The translations under genes and the position numbers were made by a program. The notes under the pieces are model-generated. The model was not told the origin of the DNA. It did no database searches and was given only the letters and a program-made list of their open reading frames with translations. Below, one piece after another: positions 42,501 to 53,765 of a stretch of DNA of 64,000 nt. Numbering within the stretch: the stretch's first letter is position 1; every line of letters starts with the position of its first letter. This DNA is from Nereocystis luetkeana. Lineage: Eukaryota > Sar > Phaeophyceae > Laminariales > Laminariaceae. Location of the stretch: NCBI GenBank assembly GCA_031213475.1, contig JARUPZ010000003.1:15990869-16054868 (forward strand), read 5' to 3'.

Positions 42501-45500
42501 CATCTGATGATTTGACGCCGGCCCCGGCACCGATCTCGGGGCCGAGAGCCCGGGAAAACCCTCTGTCGGTATCATCTGAGTCGGAATATGTTACCGGGAA
42601 TACTCTGCGACGACCGGGTGTGCCTTCGCCACCACCATCACCCCCATCCTCAAGCTTAGCCTCTGACGCGAGCGAAAATGCAGGGGCAGCGGTGGCATCC
42701 AAGGACCTACCGCGTTCGTGCGACCTGGCCTCCGACACAGGGGGCCCAGTGCTTGATGCCTTGCTCCCCACGGAGAATTTACGGCCGACGGAATGGCGGA
42801 CCATGTCGATGGCGTCAAGCCCTCCGACGAGGAAGACCGCGGCGAAGAGCAGCAGCAGAAGCAGCACCAAACAGAAGAGCACACCCATCGCGATGAGCAG
42901 GTGGGCCTTGGTGTCGTCGCAGGCGTGGCAACTGTTGCCGACCCCACTTCCGTAGTCATCAGAACACACGGCGCAATCTGATAGGCGAGCGATAGCGTGG
43001 GTTTGCGGACGAGTTGGAATAAGCACAAGTCAGAACGTGGCATCTAGAGGTCGTTCCACCCATGGGAGGCGGGGGTATACGCATGACAAAGTACGAGGGA
43101 AACATGGCGTTGGATAACCCCCTAGCGATCTGGAGGCGAACAGCCCGATCGAGGTACTAAAAAAAAGTGACGATTCCGTAGCATACACGTGGCATTCACT
43201 AGTCACACATATTAGCCAAAATCCACGAAAAACAAAATAATGTTGTTACCGGCAGCACATAATTACTAAACCAATCGGACCAGAGGACGGGCCAACCTCA
43301 ATCAAGGCAGCACTAGCCGAGGTTACTATATTCTTCGGCTGGTGCGTGGACTCACATGGGCCGCTGTAACCAGCAGCGCAATAAGCTTCCGAACTTGACA
43401 TCGTCGTTGCGCCCTTGCACGCTTTAGAGTGCAAACATTCGAACACGTCAAGCGACTGGCTATTCGACCTCCAGTAACCCGGCCGGATGGGAAGCGAGGC
43501 CAACGTCGCCCCCGCGTTGTCGCAATCCACCCCCTCCTCTCCCTCGATGGTAGCACACTGCTCGCATGAGGTATCACCGTCGTGGTCGCCAGCCAAGGGC
43601 AAGGCGTATTCGTAAGCTTGGCAGAGGTAAAACGTCGAGATGACACTCAGCTTGACACCGTCGGTGGAGCTCATGCCGGCGCTTCCTACTGACGTTAAGG
43701 AGAAGTTACTGGTTAGGTCCCCCCCCACGTCCTGGTTCGAAGGGGTACCGGTAACGGTAACCGTAGCGCTACCCCCAGGAGGCAAGACCCCGCTGGACGG
43801 GAGTACGCTCAAGTCCAGGTCACCCCCCTCGAACACCAGTTCCCAGATAGCGTTTGTCGTCCCACTTGATGCAGACGAGACCAAGAGCTCATACGACACT
43901 GGCTCGGGGCTGAAAGTCTCGTTCTCGGCAGACGTTTTAAGGCCGAGGGATAGCTCGCCGCCATCGTTCAGACATTCGCCGTCCTCGAGACACTCACACA
44001 GAACTCCGAGTGCACTATCCACGCATTCTCCGGGCCCACACGCATTGGAATCGCTGCAATCTAATGCCCGGTCCACAAGCGTGAGTGAGCTATTCAGCGA
44101 GTCGCGGGCAATGCGGCCGAACGTGACACTGCTGACGACGGCGTTGCGGATCTCGGCGTCGGAGAAGGGTGAGACGACCGCCATAGACGCGGAGCTCCCA
44201 CTGAAGTCGCAGCTGTCGAGCACAAGCGAACTACTGGCCGAGTTAAGATTGTAGACAACGGTGTCACCGCGCCAGCCGTCAAATACGCAGTCCCCCGCGT
44301 CAAGTGTGCTGTTGAAGTCTAACTGTAGCGCTCGGTTGAAGGAGCTTTCCCGGACATCTTCACTCGCTGTAAAAGTCACGCCCCTGGCAACAACGGGGCT
44401 TAGGGCGACACCCACCACACTGCCACTCGAGGCCAGGTTGCCAGCGATTATGTGGTTTCGGAACGTAGCGCTCTTGACGCCTGTCAGGTACATGGCTCCT
44501 CCTTGCGGTGACTCGTTGGCGATCAAGTCGCAGCTAGAGTTCACCAACGTGGCTTCTCGTACATAGAAACCCCCTCCCTGTTCACCAGCGAAGTTTCCTC
44601 TGGCGAGAGCCCCCTCGCAGTTGATACTGGCCTTAATCTCGAGAAAAACAAAGCCGCCAAAAAATCTGGGAGACAGCGTAGCGGGCGTTGCGAAGCAGGG
44701 TAGCCACATGTCAGTGTTACGAACACCTAACCGAGCAGCAAGCATCGTGCAGCCCAACAATAGAACCCACAAGCTACTAACCCCCAACGAAGAAAACAGG
44801 AGCAGCAGTGTGCAGTAGCATGCAGGTGCAAGAGGGACGCTATCAAGGGTATTGCGCTTTGCACTCGTCGATGGTTGTCTATGTTTGTGTACCTTGTGTG
44901 CCCAACCTAGCCGTACATGCAAAACGATACCAACGATCGTCACAGCGCGACTACGGCAATTCTATACACAATCATTCGCGAGAAGCCCCGACCCTTCTGG
45001 AGAGAGCGTGGGCGCGCATCGGAGACCTCCGGCCTTGTACTGGAGATTGGGTGCCCGGACACAGACGCGTTTGGCTCGGCGACCAGCCCTCGCTTTCTGG
45101 GCCACTCTCTCGACGGGTCGCACGAACCGGTCTCCGCTGTGCCTACTTCACCGCGCGCGGTCGGAGGCGGCCCCGAGACCGCCGAGCGCGGCCGGGTCGA
45201 ATCTCGTTCTCTGTGGTGAGAAGGCTCGGTAATGCTTTCAGTCACTGGAGATTGACAGTTACATTAGGCGAAAATATTCAGGAAGCCTCGCAGTTTCGTA
45301 GATTGCGGAGGTTGACGGGGTCTGTCCCTTATTTGGCGAAAATAGCTTGCAATCTATATTACAGGAGTTCGATTCATGTGATTCGGCTTGCTACCACGGC
45401 TATCATATTATATTGCTGGTACCGGTGCTGGTGCTGCTGTATCTTTGTCGTTTGGGTCCCCGAACCGGGATTCGTTGGGCTCGGTGTCTAGCCCTGGTTT

Positions 45501-48500
45501 TGTCGCCGGCAGCTCGCGTTTTCGGGCCGCCTCCGTGCCTTCACCCCCGCGCACGTTCCACGAGGCCCCGAGATCACTGATGTCGGCCACAGGACGAACG
45601 CCGCCCGGGAGACAACTGAACTGGAGATGTTACACGGACGACCCGGTCCAAGAGTATATTTTTGTTTTCATCGGGTTATCTTTGGGCGGAATTATTTCAT
45701 TGGGCCCCCGATCCGGGGTTTGTTGATGCCCACGACTATAGACACCGGCCACACAAAAGAGAGTGCGGGTGTAGAAGAGAGAGCAGAGCTGGTCCTTCAG
45801 CAGCCCCGTATCCCGTAACGGAGGTGCCGTATTACTCCAAAGTACCAGTGCATCATATTCAGTCCGGCCGAGATATTTCGTTTGTTGTACTTGTAGTCGT
45901 ACTCGTATTGTAGATACGTAGCGGCACAACACGATGTAACGAAATTACGGTATTTGATTGGCTTCAAAATTCACATTGCTTGGGAGTAGGTTTAGCAGTC
46001 TGGGAGAAGGGATCTTTCGGGATGTTTTTTACTTGAAAAATGTGTAGCGTGGTCTGCACTTTGGAATCGTCGTCCGCATCTGAGAAATTTCCTGGTTCGA
46101 TGCAAACTCGGCGTAGCCGTGTTTATGGCGAGTTTTGGCCCGTTTCGGCTGCGGTTTGGGGTCAGGGTCAGGGTTAGGGTTAGGGTTAGAGTCTGGGGTT
46201 GGGTTGGGTCTTCGCCCGTACCTTGATCCCAATAGGAACCAAAACATCTGAACAGCCAACCTAAAGATCCCTTCTCCCAGATTGTTAAAGGTCCTCTTGC
46301 TTGGGGGAACGTCCTCAAGATACTTCTGTGCTGCACATATGATCAGGTCCGAAAGTGGCCATACTGCGTACTGGCAAACGTTGGTCGTTGTTCGATACTG
46401 CCCATATACTCTGCGAGCCCTTGCTTCGATTTTCACCCTCTTTTGCGCATCGCCTCCAACTCTGTCCGCCCAGCCTTCTTTCTGGGCCCTCGGAACTTTC
46501 CACAGTGCGGCAATGTTTGCACAGCGTTCCTGCAGCAGTACTGGCTTAGTCCCGTTGCTTTAATACTTCTGTAATACCATACTCCTGTGCTGCGCAGATT
46601 CTCCATAACATCCTAAAGCTGAGAAGGTACTGTGAAAACCAACAATGCTCCGCAGGGTTCGATATAGCTCATGCTTTGAGTACTGGCTGCGTGCCGTTGT
46701 TCGGTACTGCTCATCATACCATACAGGGACGAATCGCCCTATTTGGATATGCACGTACTACGGCTGCTGGGTGAGCTCCGGGTATTTCGGGGTGCGATAC
46801 TACAGGTACCACCTGCACTCGGCAATACGTTGGGAGGCTACTGAGCGCAACATTCTGGAGTCGGCGCGCTGGAGTGAAGCGGGGTGAGGGGGAGTGGAAT
46901 GGGGTCCATACATAGACATACGTGTGCATATCCAAAAGGCCAGTAGATATGTGCAGAATTAGCAGTAAGTTGGGAGGATATTGAGAGTATCGGCAATATT
47001 CTAGAGTTATGTACTGGACATAAACTGCCATTACTGGCAGCACTTTGGCCGTTAGGACTATCATATTGATATAATTTGCTGCGATTACTCGCAGCACTGA
47101 AGTAGCCGAAGCACTATTTCAATACATCTAGTATACTCCGAGTATGACCTATACTGAGATGGGCACATACCTGTGCACTGATAATACCATCCGAAGAACT
47201 GAGACGGCAACTTTCCCAAACAAGCTTGAAAGACAAATGCGACAGATAAACGTCGGAAAAGGGAGGCTCTGAGGGCGATGCCATCGTGTAACAGGTGACA
47301 TTTGCTTCATTAATGAGGTAAAAATACATAATTTCTACGAGTATATATTTCGGATTACTTGACGTTGCCTTCAACAGTTGGCATTGGTTTGGTGCTATAT
47401 GTGTGACACTGTAAGAGTAACACATTATATGTACCGCATTAGAAGTACGAGTTGACACTGGGGCATATTTTCCTATCCGGAGAATGGGTGCCAACGAATT
47501 AGTTACCCATTGACAAGCTCACGTTGCAGTGTTGTTTTCAAATGTGCCTCCAGTGATTGTCACCAGCACCTCTGGTCCCCAGATTGCGATTGCGCCTCCA
47601 TTTTCCTCCGCACTGTTGCCCCGGAACGTTCCTCCCTCGATTGAAATATCTGACACTCCATTCCCGCTGCAATAGAGCTTCTCGCGTAACACAGAAGACA
47701 AGACAAGCAGGACAAAGCAACAGCGTAGGTTCAACATAGACAAATACTGGTGTGACGGGATCCAAATACCTGAAACTAGGCGAACCCGCGGATGTAACCC
47801 CTCTCTGGGATATAAACAATCATGGGCCGAACACCGATGTCATCCCCGCTGCAACAATTTGATGTGGCGAAGCGCGTGAGACGCTCAGGACCGACTTAGG
47901 ATAGTGTGCACCATCATACGCCGAGACATGAACTAGTGGTACTGCGGATGCGCAGTTCAGCTTGTAACGCGATTCGTTCAGGGTCACTCTCACATACTCA
48001 ACTCTCTTCAAATAGTGTGTGACAACAGAACGGTAGAAGCTGTTAGCAGCAAGGTACCACACGTGCCACAGTAGGGGTAGCCTTTAGTGTAACGTTTCTC
48101 AGGATCCTTGCTTGAGGACCTCCAAACTACTGCTACTACGCACAGGGGCTCACCCTACAGATACTTTGAAGAGGCATGCACAGCAGCCCGATTGATAATT
48201 CCGTGGCCTACAGAAGTTGGGAAGAAAAAATATTGTGCAAAACAAGTGAGATACGTCCATGTTACATACTATATACAGTAATCTATATCGGGTATTGCCC
48301 CAGTGGAGAAGGAACAGGTGGACCAATAGTCAGGCAGCTTCATGAGGCAAAACAGTGCCGCTCCGATCGTAACAACGCTTCCTTTTGCAACCCCATAACT
48401 CTAACACACACTGGACCACGCAAAGAACAACACACTGCTCGGCAAAACCAGGAAACTATAATTTTCCATGTAGTACCGCACCGCGCCGCCTCTCCTGGTC

Positions 48501-51500
48501 GCCGTGTTGTCGGCAAAAAGTCCCCCAGTGATCTTCACAGTAGTGTTGTCTCCAGCGTAAAGAAAACCGCCTCTTGAGCAGGTTCGGCATGTGAATTCTC
48601 CGCCGTTGACCACTGTATCGCTGCCCACATCCGCGTCTGTTTTCGTCGTGCGTTATGAAAAAGACACGTCTGTTTGTAGCGCAGCTAAAGGGAGGCAGTC
48701 GAACGATATGCTGACGGCGCCTTCTTCAGAATGTGGGAGGTAGCGTCAGGAGGCATCCGCGCAAAAATCTATCAACCGCAGCACCTGCAGTAGTCGCAGC
48801 CATGGTATGGCATTGTTTTGTGCGTTCGTCTTTGGCGTACGAATAAATCTTTATGGCAAACCAACATGCGAAAAGACATGTATATCTTGTTCTTACCAGG
48901 ATCGGCGCATCCGACACAACACCTAGACCACGGCAGTAGATACCGTGATCGGCTCCTGCCCAACTCAACATACGGAGGGCCCCAGACATAGAGAGACAGA
49001 GACACAGAGACACACGGGAGACACGTGCTACGATAGGGTATGATATTAGCACCTACCGTAACGCCATGTTTCTGAACAAAAATTGACTTAGATATATGTC
49101 CAGGCTTAAACCGGCGGCGCAAATGACTCATCCCACGGTAGGGGCTGCGCTTTTTCTTCGCCTTCGTAGGCAATATTTCTGACCGGCAGAGCCACTCACG
49201 CGAGAGCAACTACTAGCATGCCGGTGAATATAACAACTTTACCACTGCAGCATATTCGTCCTAGAGACCAGCGCGTAGAAACGTTAGTAGCGTTGCGTGA
49301 AATAATGTTTTCGAGCACATGTTTCGAGTGAGATGAGCAGCATCTCAGAAATTAAGGCACCACCCTTACAAGGCATTGCTCAAACGGATACCGGATCGTC
49401 TGGCAGAAATGTTTGGCCAGAAAGTGATATCACAAATGCATACCCCAGTGGAAGCACGCGTCCGGAGTGCGCACATAGTATTGACCCCGGTCGTATAGCG
49501 CGCCCGAAGTGCGCACACAGCTCCAGTATCGAGCCTTGGAGGGGGGGTATCGGCCCTGTTATGCTCCTTCTAACAGGCCTGTTTGCCGCCTTCACGTCCA
49601 TCATTGTGTGAGGGTGGTTTCAAGACAAAAAACGCCCTGCCAGAAACGTTATGCCGGCGGTAGCAGCGGGTGGTTTCGAGAGAAACAGATTGAAAGCTGT
49701 TGCACTTACATATGCTGCCCCCATGATCCCCCTGGTTGTTTAGCATGACGGTCCCATCGTTAAAGACGACCTTGCCTGAACCGTGGAAGCAACCGCCGTG
49801 CCCTACCGCCGAGTTGCTCGTGCAGGAAACATCGTTCAACACGATTGTGCCGTCTGGATCCCACCCACGCACCTGCACGACGGCGGATATTCGGTTAAAG
49901 TTACGACATCTAGAAGGGTTCGAACAAAAGCAAAGTGCACGTGAGTAACAACACGCTCCACTGCACGTGGCAGGGTGTGTCGACCGTGCACTACCTTGCT
50001 ACGGAAGGAGACGACTATAAATAAGAAAGATCTACCACTACCTCATGACGCCCCTGCACGGCTATTGGGTTCACCCGGAAGGCAACACACCATAATAGCC
50101 TGAATCACGCTAATCTACTACACCACAGTACGCGATCTTGCTCTATGAAACACGGCCAATTCCACGTATCGATGCTCTCAGCATCCTTCTGATGAGTATA
50201 CCAGATAGCACGCCATCGATCCCCTGATCTCTTGAGGACAGGAATAAAACAACCCCCGTTACCGTCGTTGGCCGCAACGACGCTGCTGAGAATCAAAACC
50301 CCTGGGAATACTTTCCCGTGACATGGATAGCGACAGAGAAGAAACCGTCATCCGAGTGGTATGGGTGCTGTTCGCTCTGACCTGGATACTGCGAACGGGA
50401 GTTTTCCCGTTCCCGAGTTTTTGCACTAAACAAAGAAGGTTTCAGATTCATTGAGCGTATTTGCCCCTTTATCCCTGTTTTTTTCTATGTAATAATGCTC
50501 TTCGAGTAGGTAATTCTAAAATCAGCAAATCTAGAGCATGCTCCGGATTCGTCCAGCCCGAAAGGCCGCGATCCAACCCTATCCCCAGGGAGTTTCCAAG
50601 ATCAATTGGTATGAGGGAGAGTCTCTATGGTCGTGTCGGCTCCTCCAGCAATGAATGGCTCGAGGAGGGTGTTAGGCCGAAATTTATATTGATGAGGGAA
50701 GAAATACAGAAAATATGTCTGTGTGAAAATGCTCTGGGGACAACAAGGATGGGTTTTCGACAAGCCACCACAGCTTCCGAATGCAGCCGAACCGAGAGCC
50801 GCCATGAGCAGTTAGCGCTAGAGGAGCGCATTCCCTAAATAGGCGGTCGTCGACAGGCACAAACTATCAATCGTTTTCTTCCATGTTTGGCGGTGCGGAT
50901 TATATCCTGTCAAAATGTCTCTATCAAGGGTATACATTGTTTGCTGTCCAAGCATCGTCCGCGAGACCGGTATATCGCCGTTCGTTGTCGGGCTGGTGTG
51001 CTGACGCAGCATGTCATTACATGCTGAGAAACACCCAGCAACTAATAGTGGCAAACTATTCATAAGAAATCGCTTAAAAACTACTGTACGACTATTAATA
51101 TTACTAGAACGCATTATTTTACCACATACCCATACTCGTACAACTCGTACTGTGTGTAGCCTGTTTTACACGAGCGTGTGGGGCCATCATAAAAAGCATC
51201 CTATTCTGCAAACGTACAAGTCCAATAGCAACATTTAATCGAACGATCCAACTGGGCTTGCATCAAGCCTGCTCCTTTTCTCTAAACGATGCATGTTCTT
51301 TCTACACTCAGGTTTTCTTTTCTCAATTTTCGCCCAGTTATGCTTGTCTTCGTCCTATAAAAGTCCGATTCTGCTATTTTAGTGCCAAAATAAACGGTTA
51401 TGCTACTTCGTGCGCTTTGAAAAAACCCAACAATTTTGGTGAGTGATATGCCAGCGGAATTATTGTAAGCCCAAATTATGAGGATGCTCAGGGTCCCGTT

Positions 51501-53765
51501 TTTCTTCGTGCTCGTACGGTGCGGTTCTAGAAATTGCGCATCATTCTACATCGCACCGGAGCGCACCTTGTAGCATTATGGAAAACCAAAATTTGCACCG
51601 CATCGTGGAATAGGGTGGGAATCCATATTACAGGCGTTCCATGCGCTGCGGCTTGACCTGGTTGGTAGGCCGCCGAACGCGGTATCGTGGAACGGTGTGG
51701 ACCGTATTGGAACTGACGGTTATGATACGTACACCAACCGTAGTATAATTCATACCGAAGTACATACACAAATAGACTGCAACAACCCGAATCGAAATAC
51801 GTTACACCCGAACCGTGCATCATATACGTTTTCTTGTATGTTACGGTTTCGGTACAAACCCAAGGTACAACAAGTTTTTCTACTACTAAATACGGTGGAC
51901 GCTCAACCGTACCGTAGGAAACAACTCTGTTGAACCGATAACCGCACCGGACCGAATTATGCTCGAAAAACAAAATCTACCGCACCGCACCGCACCACAC
52001 CGTATCGCACCGCACCGCATCGTACCACACCACACCACACCGTACACAGGAAAAACAAAACACCGTTTTGCACGGTATACATACCAGGTACATAGCAAAA
52101 CCGCACCGCACCGCACCGTACCGCACTGCACAGGACAACTCATTTCGCCCGAAAAAACCCGCATCGAACCGCACCGTGCGATTTCAAAAAAAGGGAAAAA
52201 ACGCCTCGCGATGCTATTCCACACCCACCCGTGAGAAGCCTAGCAAAAATTTGCCTCATACGGGACATGAGGGCCCTCACTAACCTCGCCTTTGTGACCG
52301 CCGGATCTCAGATGCGGTTCCAGGGTTGACAAACCGAGCCATGAAATGCCAGTATATCGTACCAGGTAGTATACAAAGAATGCATTGCATATTTTTATGG
52401 CCATGGTTGTAAGAAGGAGGTTCTTTTTGCAAGCTCAATCTGAATAAAAACATTACTACTCTGCGGTCAATTCCTTTGCCACCTGTTCCTCTTGAACATG
52501 GTATCGTAGTACGGCTGACACGTGCAAAGGTTGGGAGTGCGCCCTTGGCACCATTACCGTTACAGGCTGCTGCCGTCATTACCCGAGGAAGCATCACACA
52601 CCACCCACATACCTACCCTGGAGTAAAGTACGAGTAATTAGTAGTCACGGTTTTGTTCGCTGGCCTAGGGTAGGAATTGAAACACTATCTGGTGATCCAG
52701 AGTCGAACTCACCGCGCCGCCATCATCATTTGCCGAGTTATTTGCCAGCTGGGTGCTTCCCTCCAAGGTCATGGAAGAAGCAGATATCGCGCCGCCGTCC
52801 TCCTCCGCGGTGTTGTTCCCAAACACGCACCCGTTCACCAAGACGTCGGTGACAGGACCTCCGGACAAAGCTCCCCCAGAAGTCCGCGCGTAGTTCTCGT
52901 TGAACACAGAATCCGTTATGGTAGCGTCAACAAGATGGAACGCAGCGGCTCCGCCACCATCAAGAGATGAAAGATCATCCTCGTCATCACCTTGGTTTAC
53001 GAAGGAAGCCTTGTTAGAGGTAAATTCGGCATCCATGAGCGAGCATAAAACCGCCGAACTTGCCGCCGAGGCTACCGTTGATGACCCACAGAAGAGTGCA
53101 CCGCCTACCGACGCCTCGTTTCCTTCGAACCTGGCTCCTCCTCGAACCTGCAACCGGCCGTCGGAGACATGCACGGCGCCTCCGTACCGAATAGCGGTGT
53201 TGCCAAGGAACTCACCGCCCGTGATCGTGACGTTTCCGCCGTTCGCCCAAACCGCACCCCCGTTTCCATCCGTGGCAACGTTGTCATAAAAAACGCAGCT
53301 ATCCAGTATCAGTGTCGCAAAATAGGAGTAGATCGCGCCCCCCTCACCCGCAGTACCTCCCGATACCTTCATCTGAGTTAAGATTAGACCGCCGCCCGGA
53401 GAAGCTTCGAAAAGACGCGTCCCGTTCATCTGGGCGTCGTCGCCATGCACCTCGGCCAGATCGTCCTCCCCCGTTATGGAAAGGAAAGTACCGTCCGCGA
53501 TTGATATAGGGGAGTCTAGCGTGATCACCCCAGCCCAGTCGACTTCCACCCCACCGCCGTCGGTACAGTTCACAGCCGCTCGCAGTGTACCCAGTTCCGT
53601 TGTATTGTCGACTCGAATTGGCGTGGTTTGCCCTACGCCACACACAGTTTGCGCCAATGACAGTGAGTCCAGATACCCAGCCGCACTCAGGAGCATCGCA
53701 CACAGCAGTGTTGTCCATACTCGATCGAAAGCGCACGTTTGGAGTATGTCGCGGAGGCTCTTCAT
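39293..53765 (-). CDS. Gene B: Pmp/beta-helix multi-pass membrane protein
   Basis: Ten exons, in transcript order: 53765-52713, 49872-49710, 48636-48477, 47666-47523, 44665-43356, 42977-41968, 41202-41050, 40840-40558, 40073-39883, 39568-39293. All junctions are GT-AG and phase closes; the 4,743-nt CDS encodes about 1,580 aa without any stop or shift. The order of parts equals gene A: signal peptide, Pmp-type beta-helix, EGF-like 'CSDSNACGPGECVD', beta-sandwich-like segment, Cys-rich stalk, then eight or nine membrane helices. It is predicted to be a cell-surface receptor or adhesion protein; nothing in sequence identifies a ligand. Differences from gene A are one extra intron in the third coding block, a shorter cytoplasmic tail (91 against 166 residues in the last exon), a shorter exon 5 loop, and no frameshift. 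It is convergent to gene A across a 4.3-kb spacer. Confidence 0.9.
39883..40073 (-). CDS. Gene B exon 9
   Basis: 191 nt. 'GPDLYYYEVVECGRR' and two membrane helices ('ILLTGLLIFIS', 'ACLFAFASLLGFELM'), ending 'DSWLYRL'. Acceptor ACCCAG, donor GTGAGT. Confidence 0.92.
40345..40585 (-). repeat. 76-bp tandem triplication carrying the exon 8 splice donor
   Basis: On the minus strand each unit reads 'TTTCTCTGGAAAGATTTCG' then GTGAGAGG. The exon/donor boundary falls at 40558/40557, 40482/40481 and 40406/40405. The first copy is the exon end; the other two lie in the intron. The middle copy has an altered 'GGAAAAAAATCG'. Confidence 0.9.
40558..40840 (-). CDS. Gene B exon 8
   Basis: 283 nt. Helix 'YPVGIPVLYAVILW', Glu-rich loop and 'MFLWKDFG'. 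Its 3' end and splice donor are tandemly triplicated into the following intron. Confidence 0.9.
41050..41202 (-). CDS. Gene B exon 7
   Basis: 153 nt in phase 0. 'TFACDEEVVEGESYLRADYS' loop and the start of a membrane helix. Acceptor TTGCAG|GTG. Confidence 0.9.
41968..42977 (-). CDS. Gene B exon 6
   Basis: 1,010 nt, 39 nt shorter than in gene A, the loss lying in the Ser/Gly-rich cytoplasmic loop. 'LFCLVLLLLLLFAAVFLVGG' is membrane helix 1; helices around 'VWQILAVFSSITGVEF' and 'LAPFVLATGLVLTY' follow. Confidence 0.92.
43356..44665 (-). CDS. Gene B exon 5
   Basis: 1,310 nt. Final beta-helix coils, EGF-like 'CSDSNACGPGECVDSALGV', the beta-rich segment 'PSSGVLPPGGSATVTVTGT' and the Cys-rich stalk with 'RPGYWRSN'. 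Acceptor CCCAG|ATTTTTT and donor CCCAT|GTGAGT equal those of gene A. Confidence 0.92.
44666..47522 (-). other. Gene B intron 4 (2.9 kb)
   Basis: GT-AG intron containing the interstitial telomeric tract at 46,158-46,190. No exon-like or RNA-like sequence was recognised in it. The gene A counterpart is 316 bp. Confidence 0.7.
46158..46190. repeat. Interstitial telomeric repeat (TTAGGG)n
   Basis: 'GGGTCAGGGTCAGGGTTAGG' leads into two further perfect GTTAGG units, flanked by 'GGGGTTGGGTTGGG'. TTAGGG is the telomeric unit known from brown algae and many other eukaryotes. Confidence 0.85.
47523..47666 (-). CDS. Gene B exon 4 (split off relative to gene A)
   Basis: 144 nt. 'SDISIEGGTFRGNSAEENGG' and 'ITGGTFENNTA' are encoded. 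Exons 3 and 4 together are 304 nt against 313 in the single exon of gene A, preserving phase. Donor GCAAC|GTGAGC is identical to gene A. Confidence 0.82.
48477..48636 (-). CDS. Gene B exon 3
   Basis: 160 nt. 'GGEFTCRTCSRGGFLYAGD' and 'GGLFADNTATRRGGAV' are encoded. Acceptor AACAG|AC; the donor CG|GTACTA is the choice that keeps phase with the next exon, but a GTAC-type donor is weaker than the others. Confidence 0.78.
49710..49872 (-). CDS. Gene B exon 2
   Basis: 163 nt. 'GWDPDGTIVLNDVSC' and 'GGCFHGSGKVVFNDG' are Pmp coils. Acceptor GTGCAG|GTG, donor ATAT|GTAAGT. Confidence 0.9.
49873..52712 (-). other. Gene B intron 1 (2.8 kb)
   Basis: GT-AG. It contains degenerate GCACC arrays at about 51,978-52,125 and the motif TACCAGGTA at 52082 and 52360. 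I recognised no other element and no missed exon. Confidence 0.7.
51978..52125. repeat. Degenerate GCACC/ACACC pentanucleotide arrays
   Basis: Runs of CGCAC and ACACC units at 51,979-52,043 and again at about 52,098-52,130. Same unit as the perfect array in gene A intron 1, and also on the + strand. Confidence 0.8.
52713..53765 (-). CDS. Gene B exon 1
   Basis: 1,053 nt (351 codons). ATG at 53765 starts 'MKSLRDILQTC' and a signal peptide ending near 'LSLAQTVCGV'. Ordered Pmp repeats with GGA and FxxN motifs follow. Donor GCG|GTGAGT. An in-frame upstream start gives 12 more residues but no paralog support. Confidence 0.92.
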
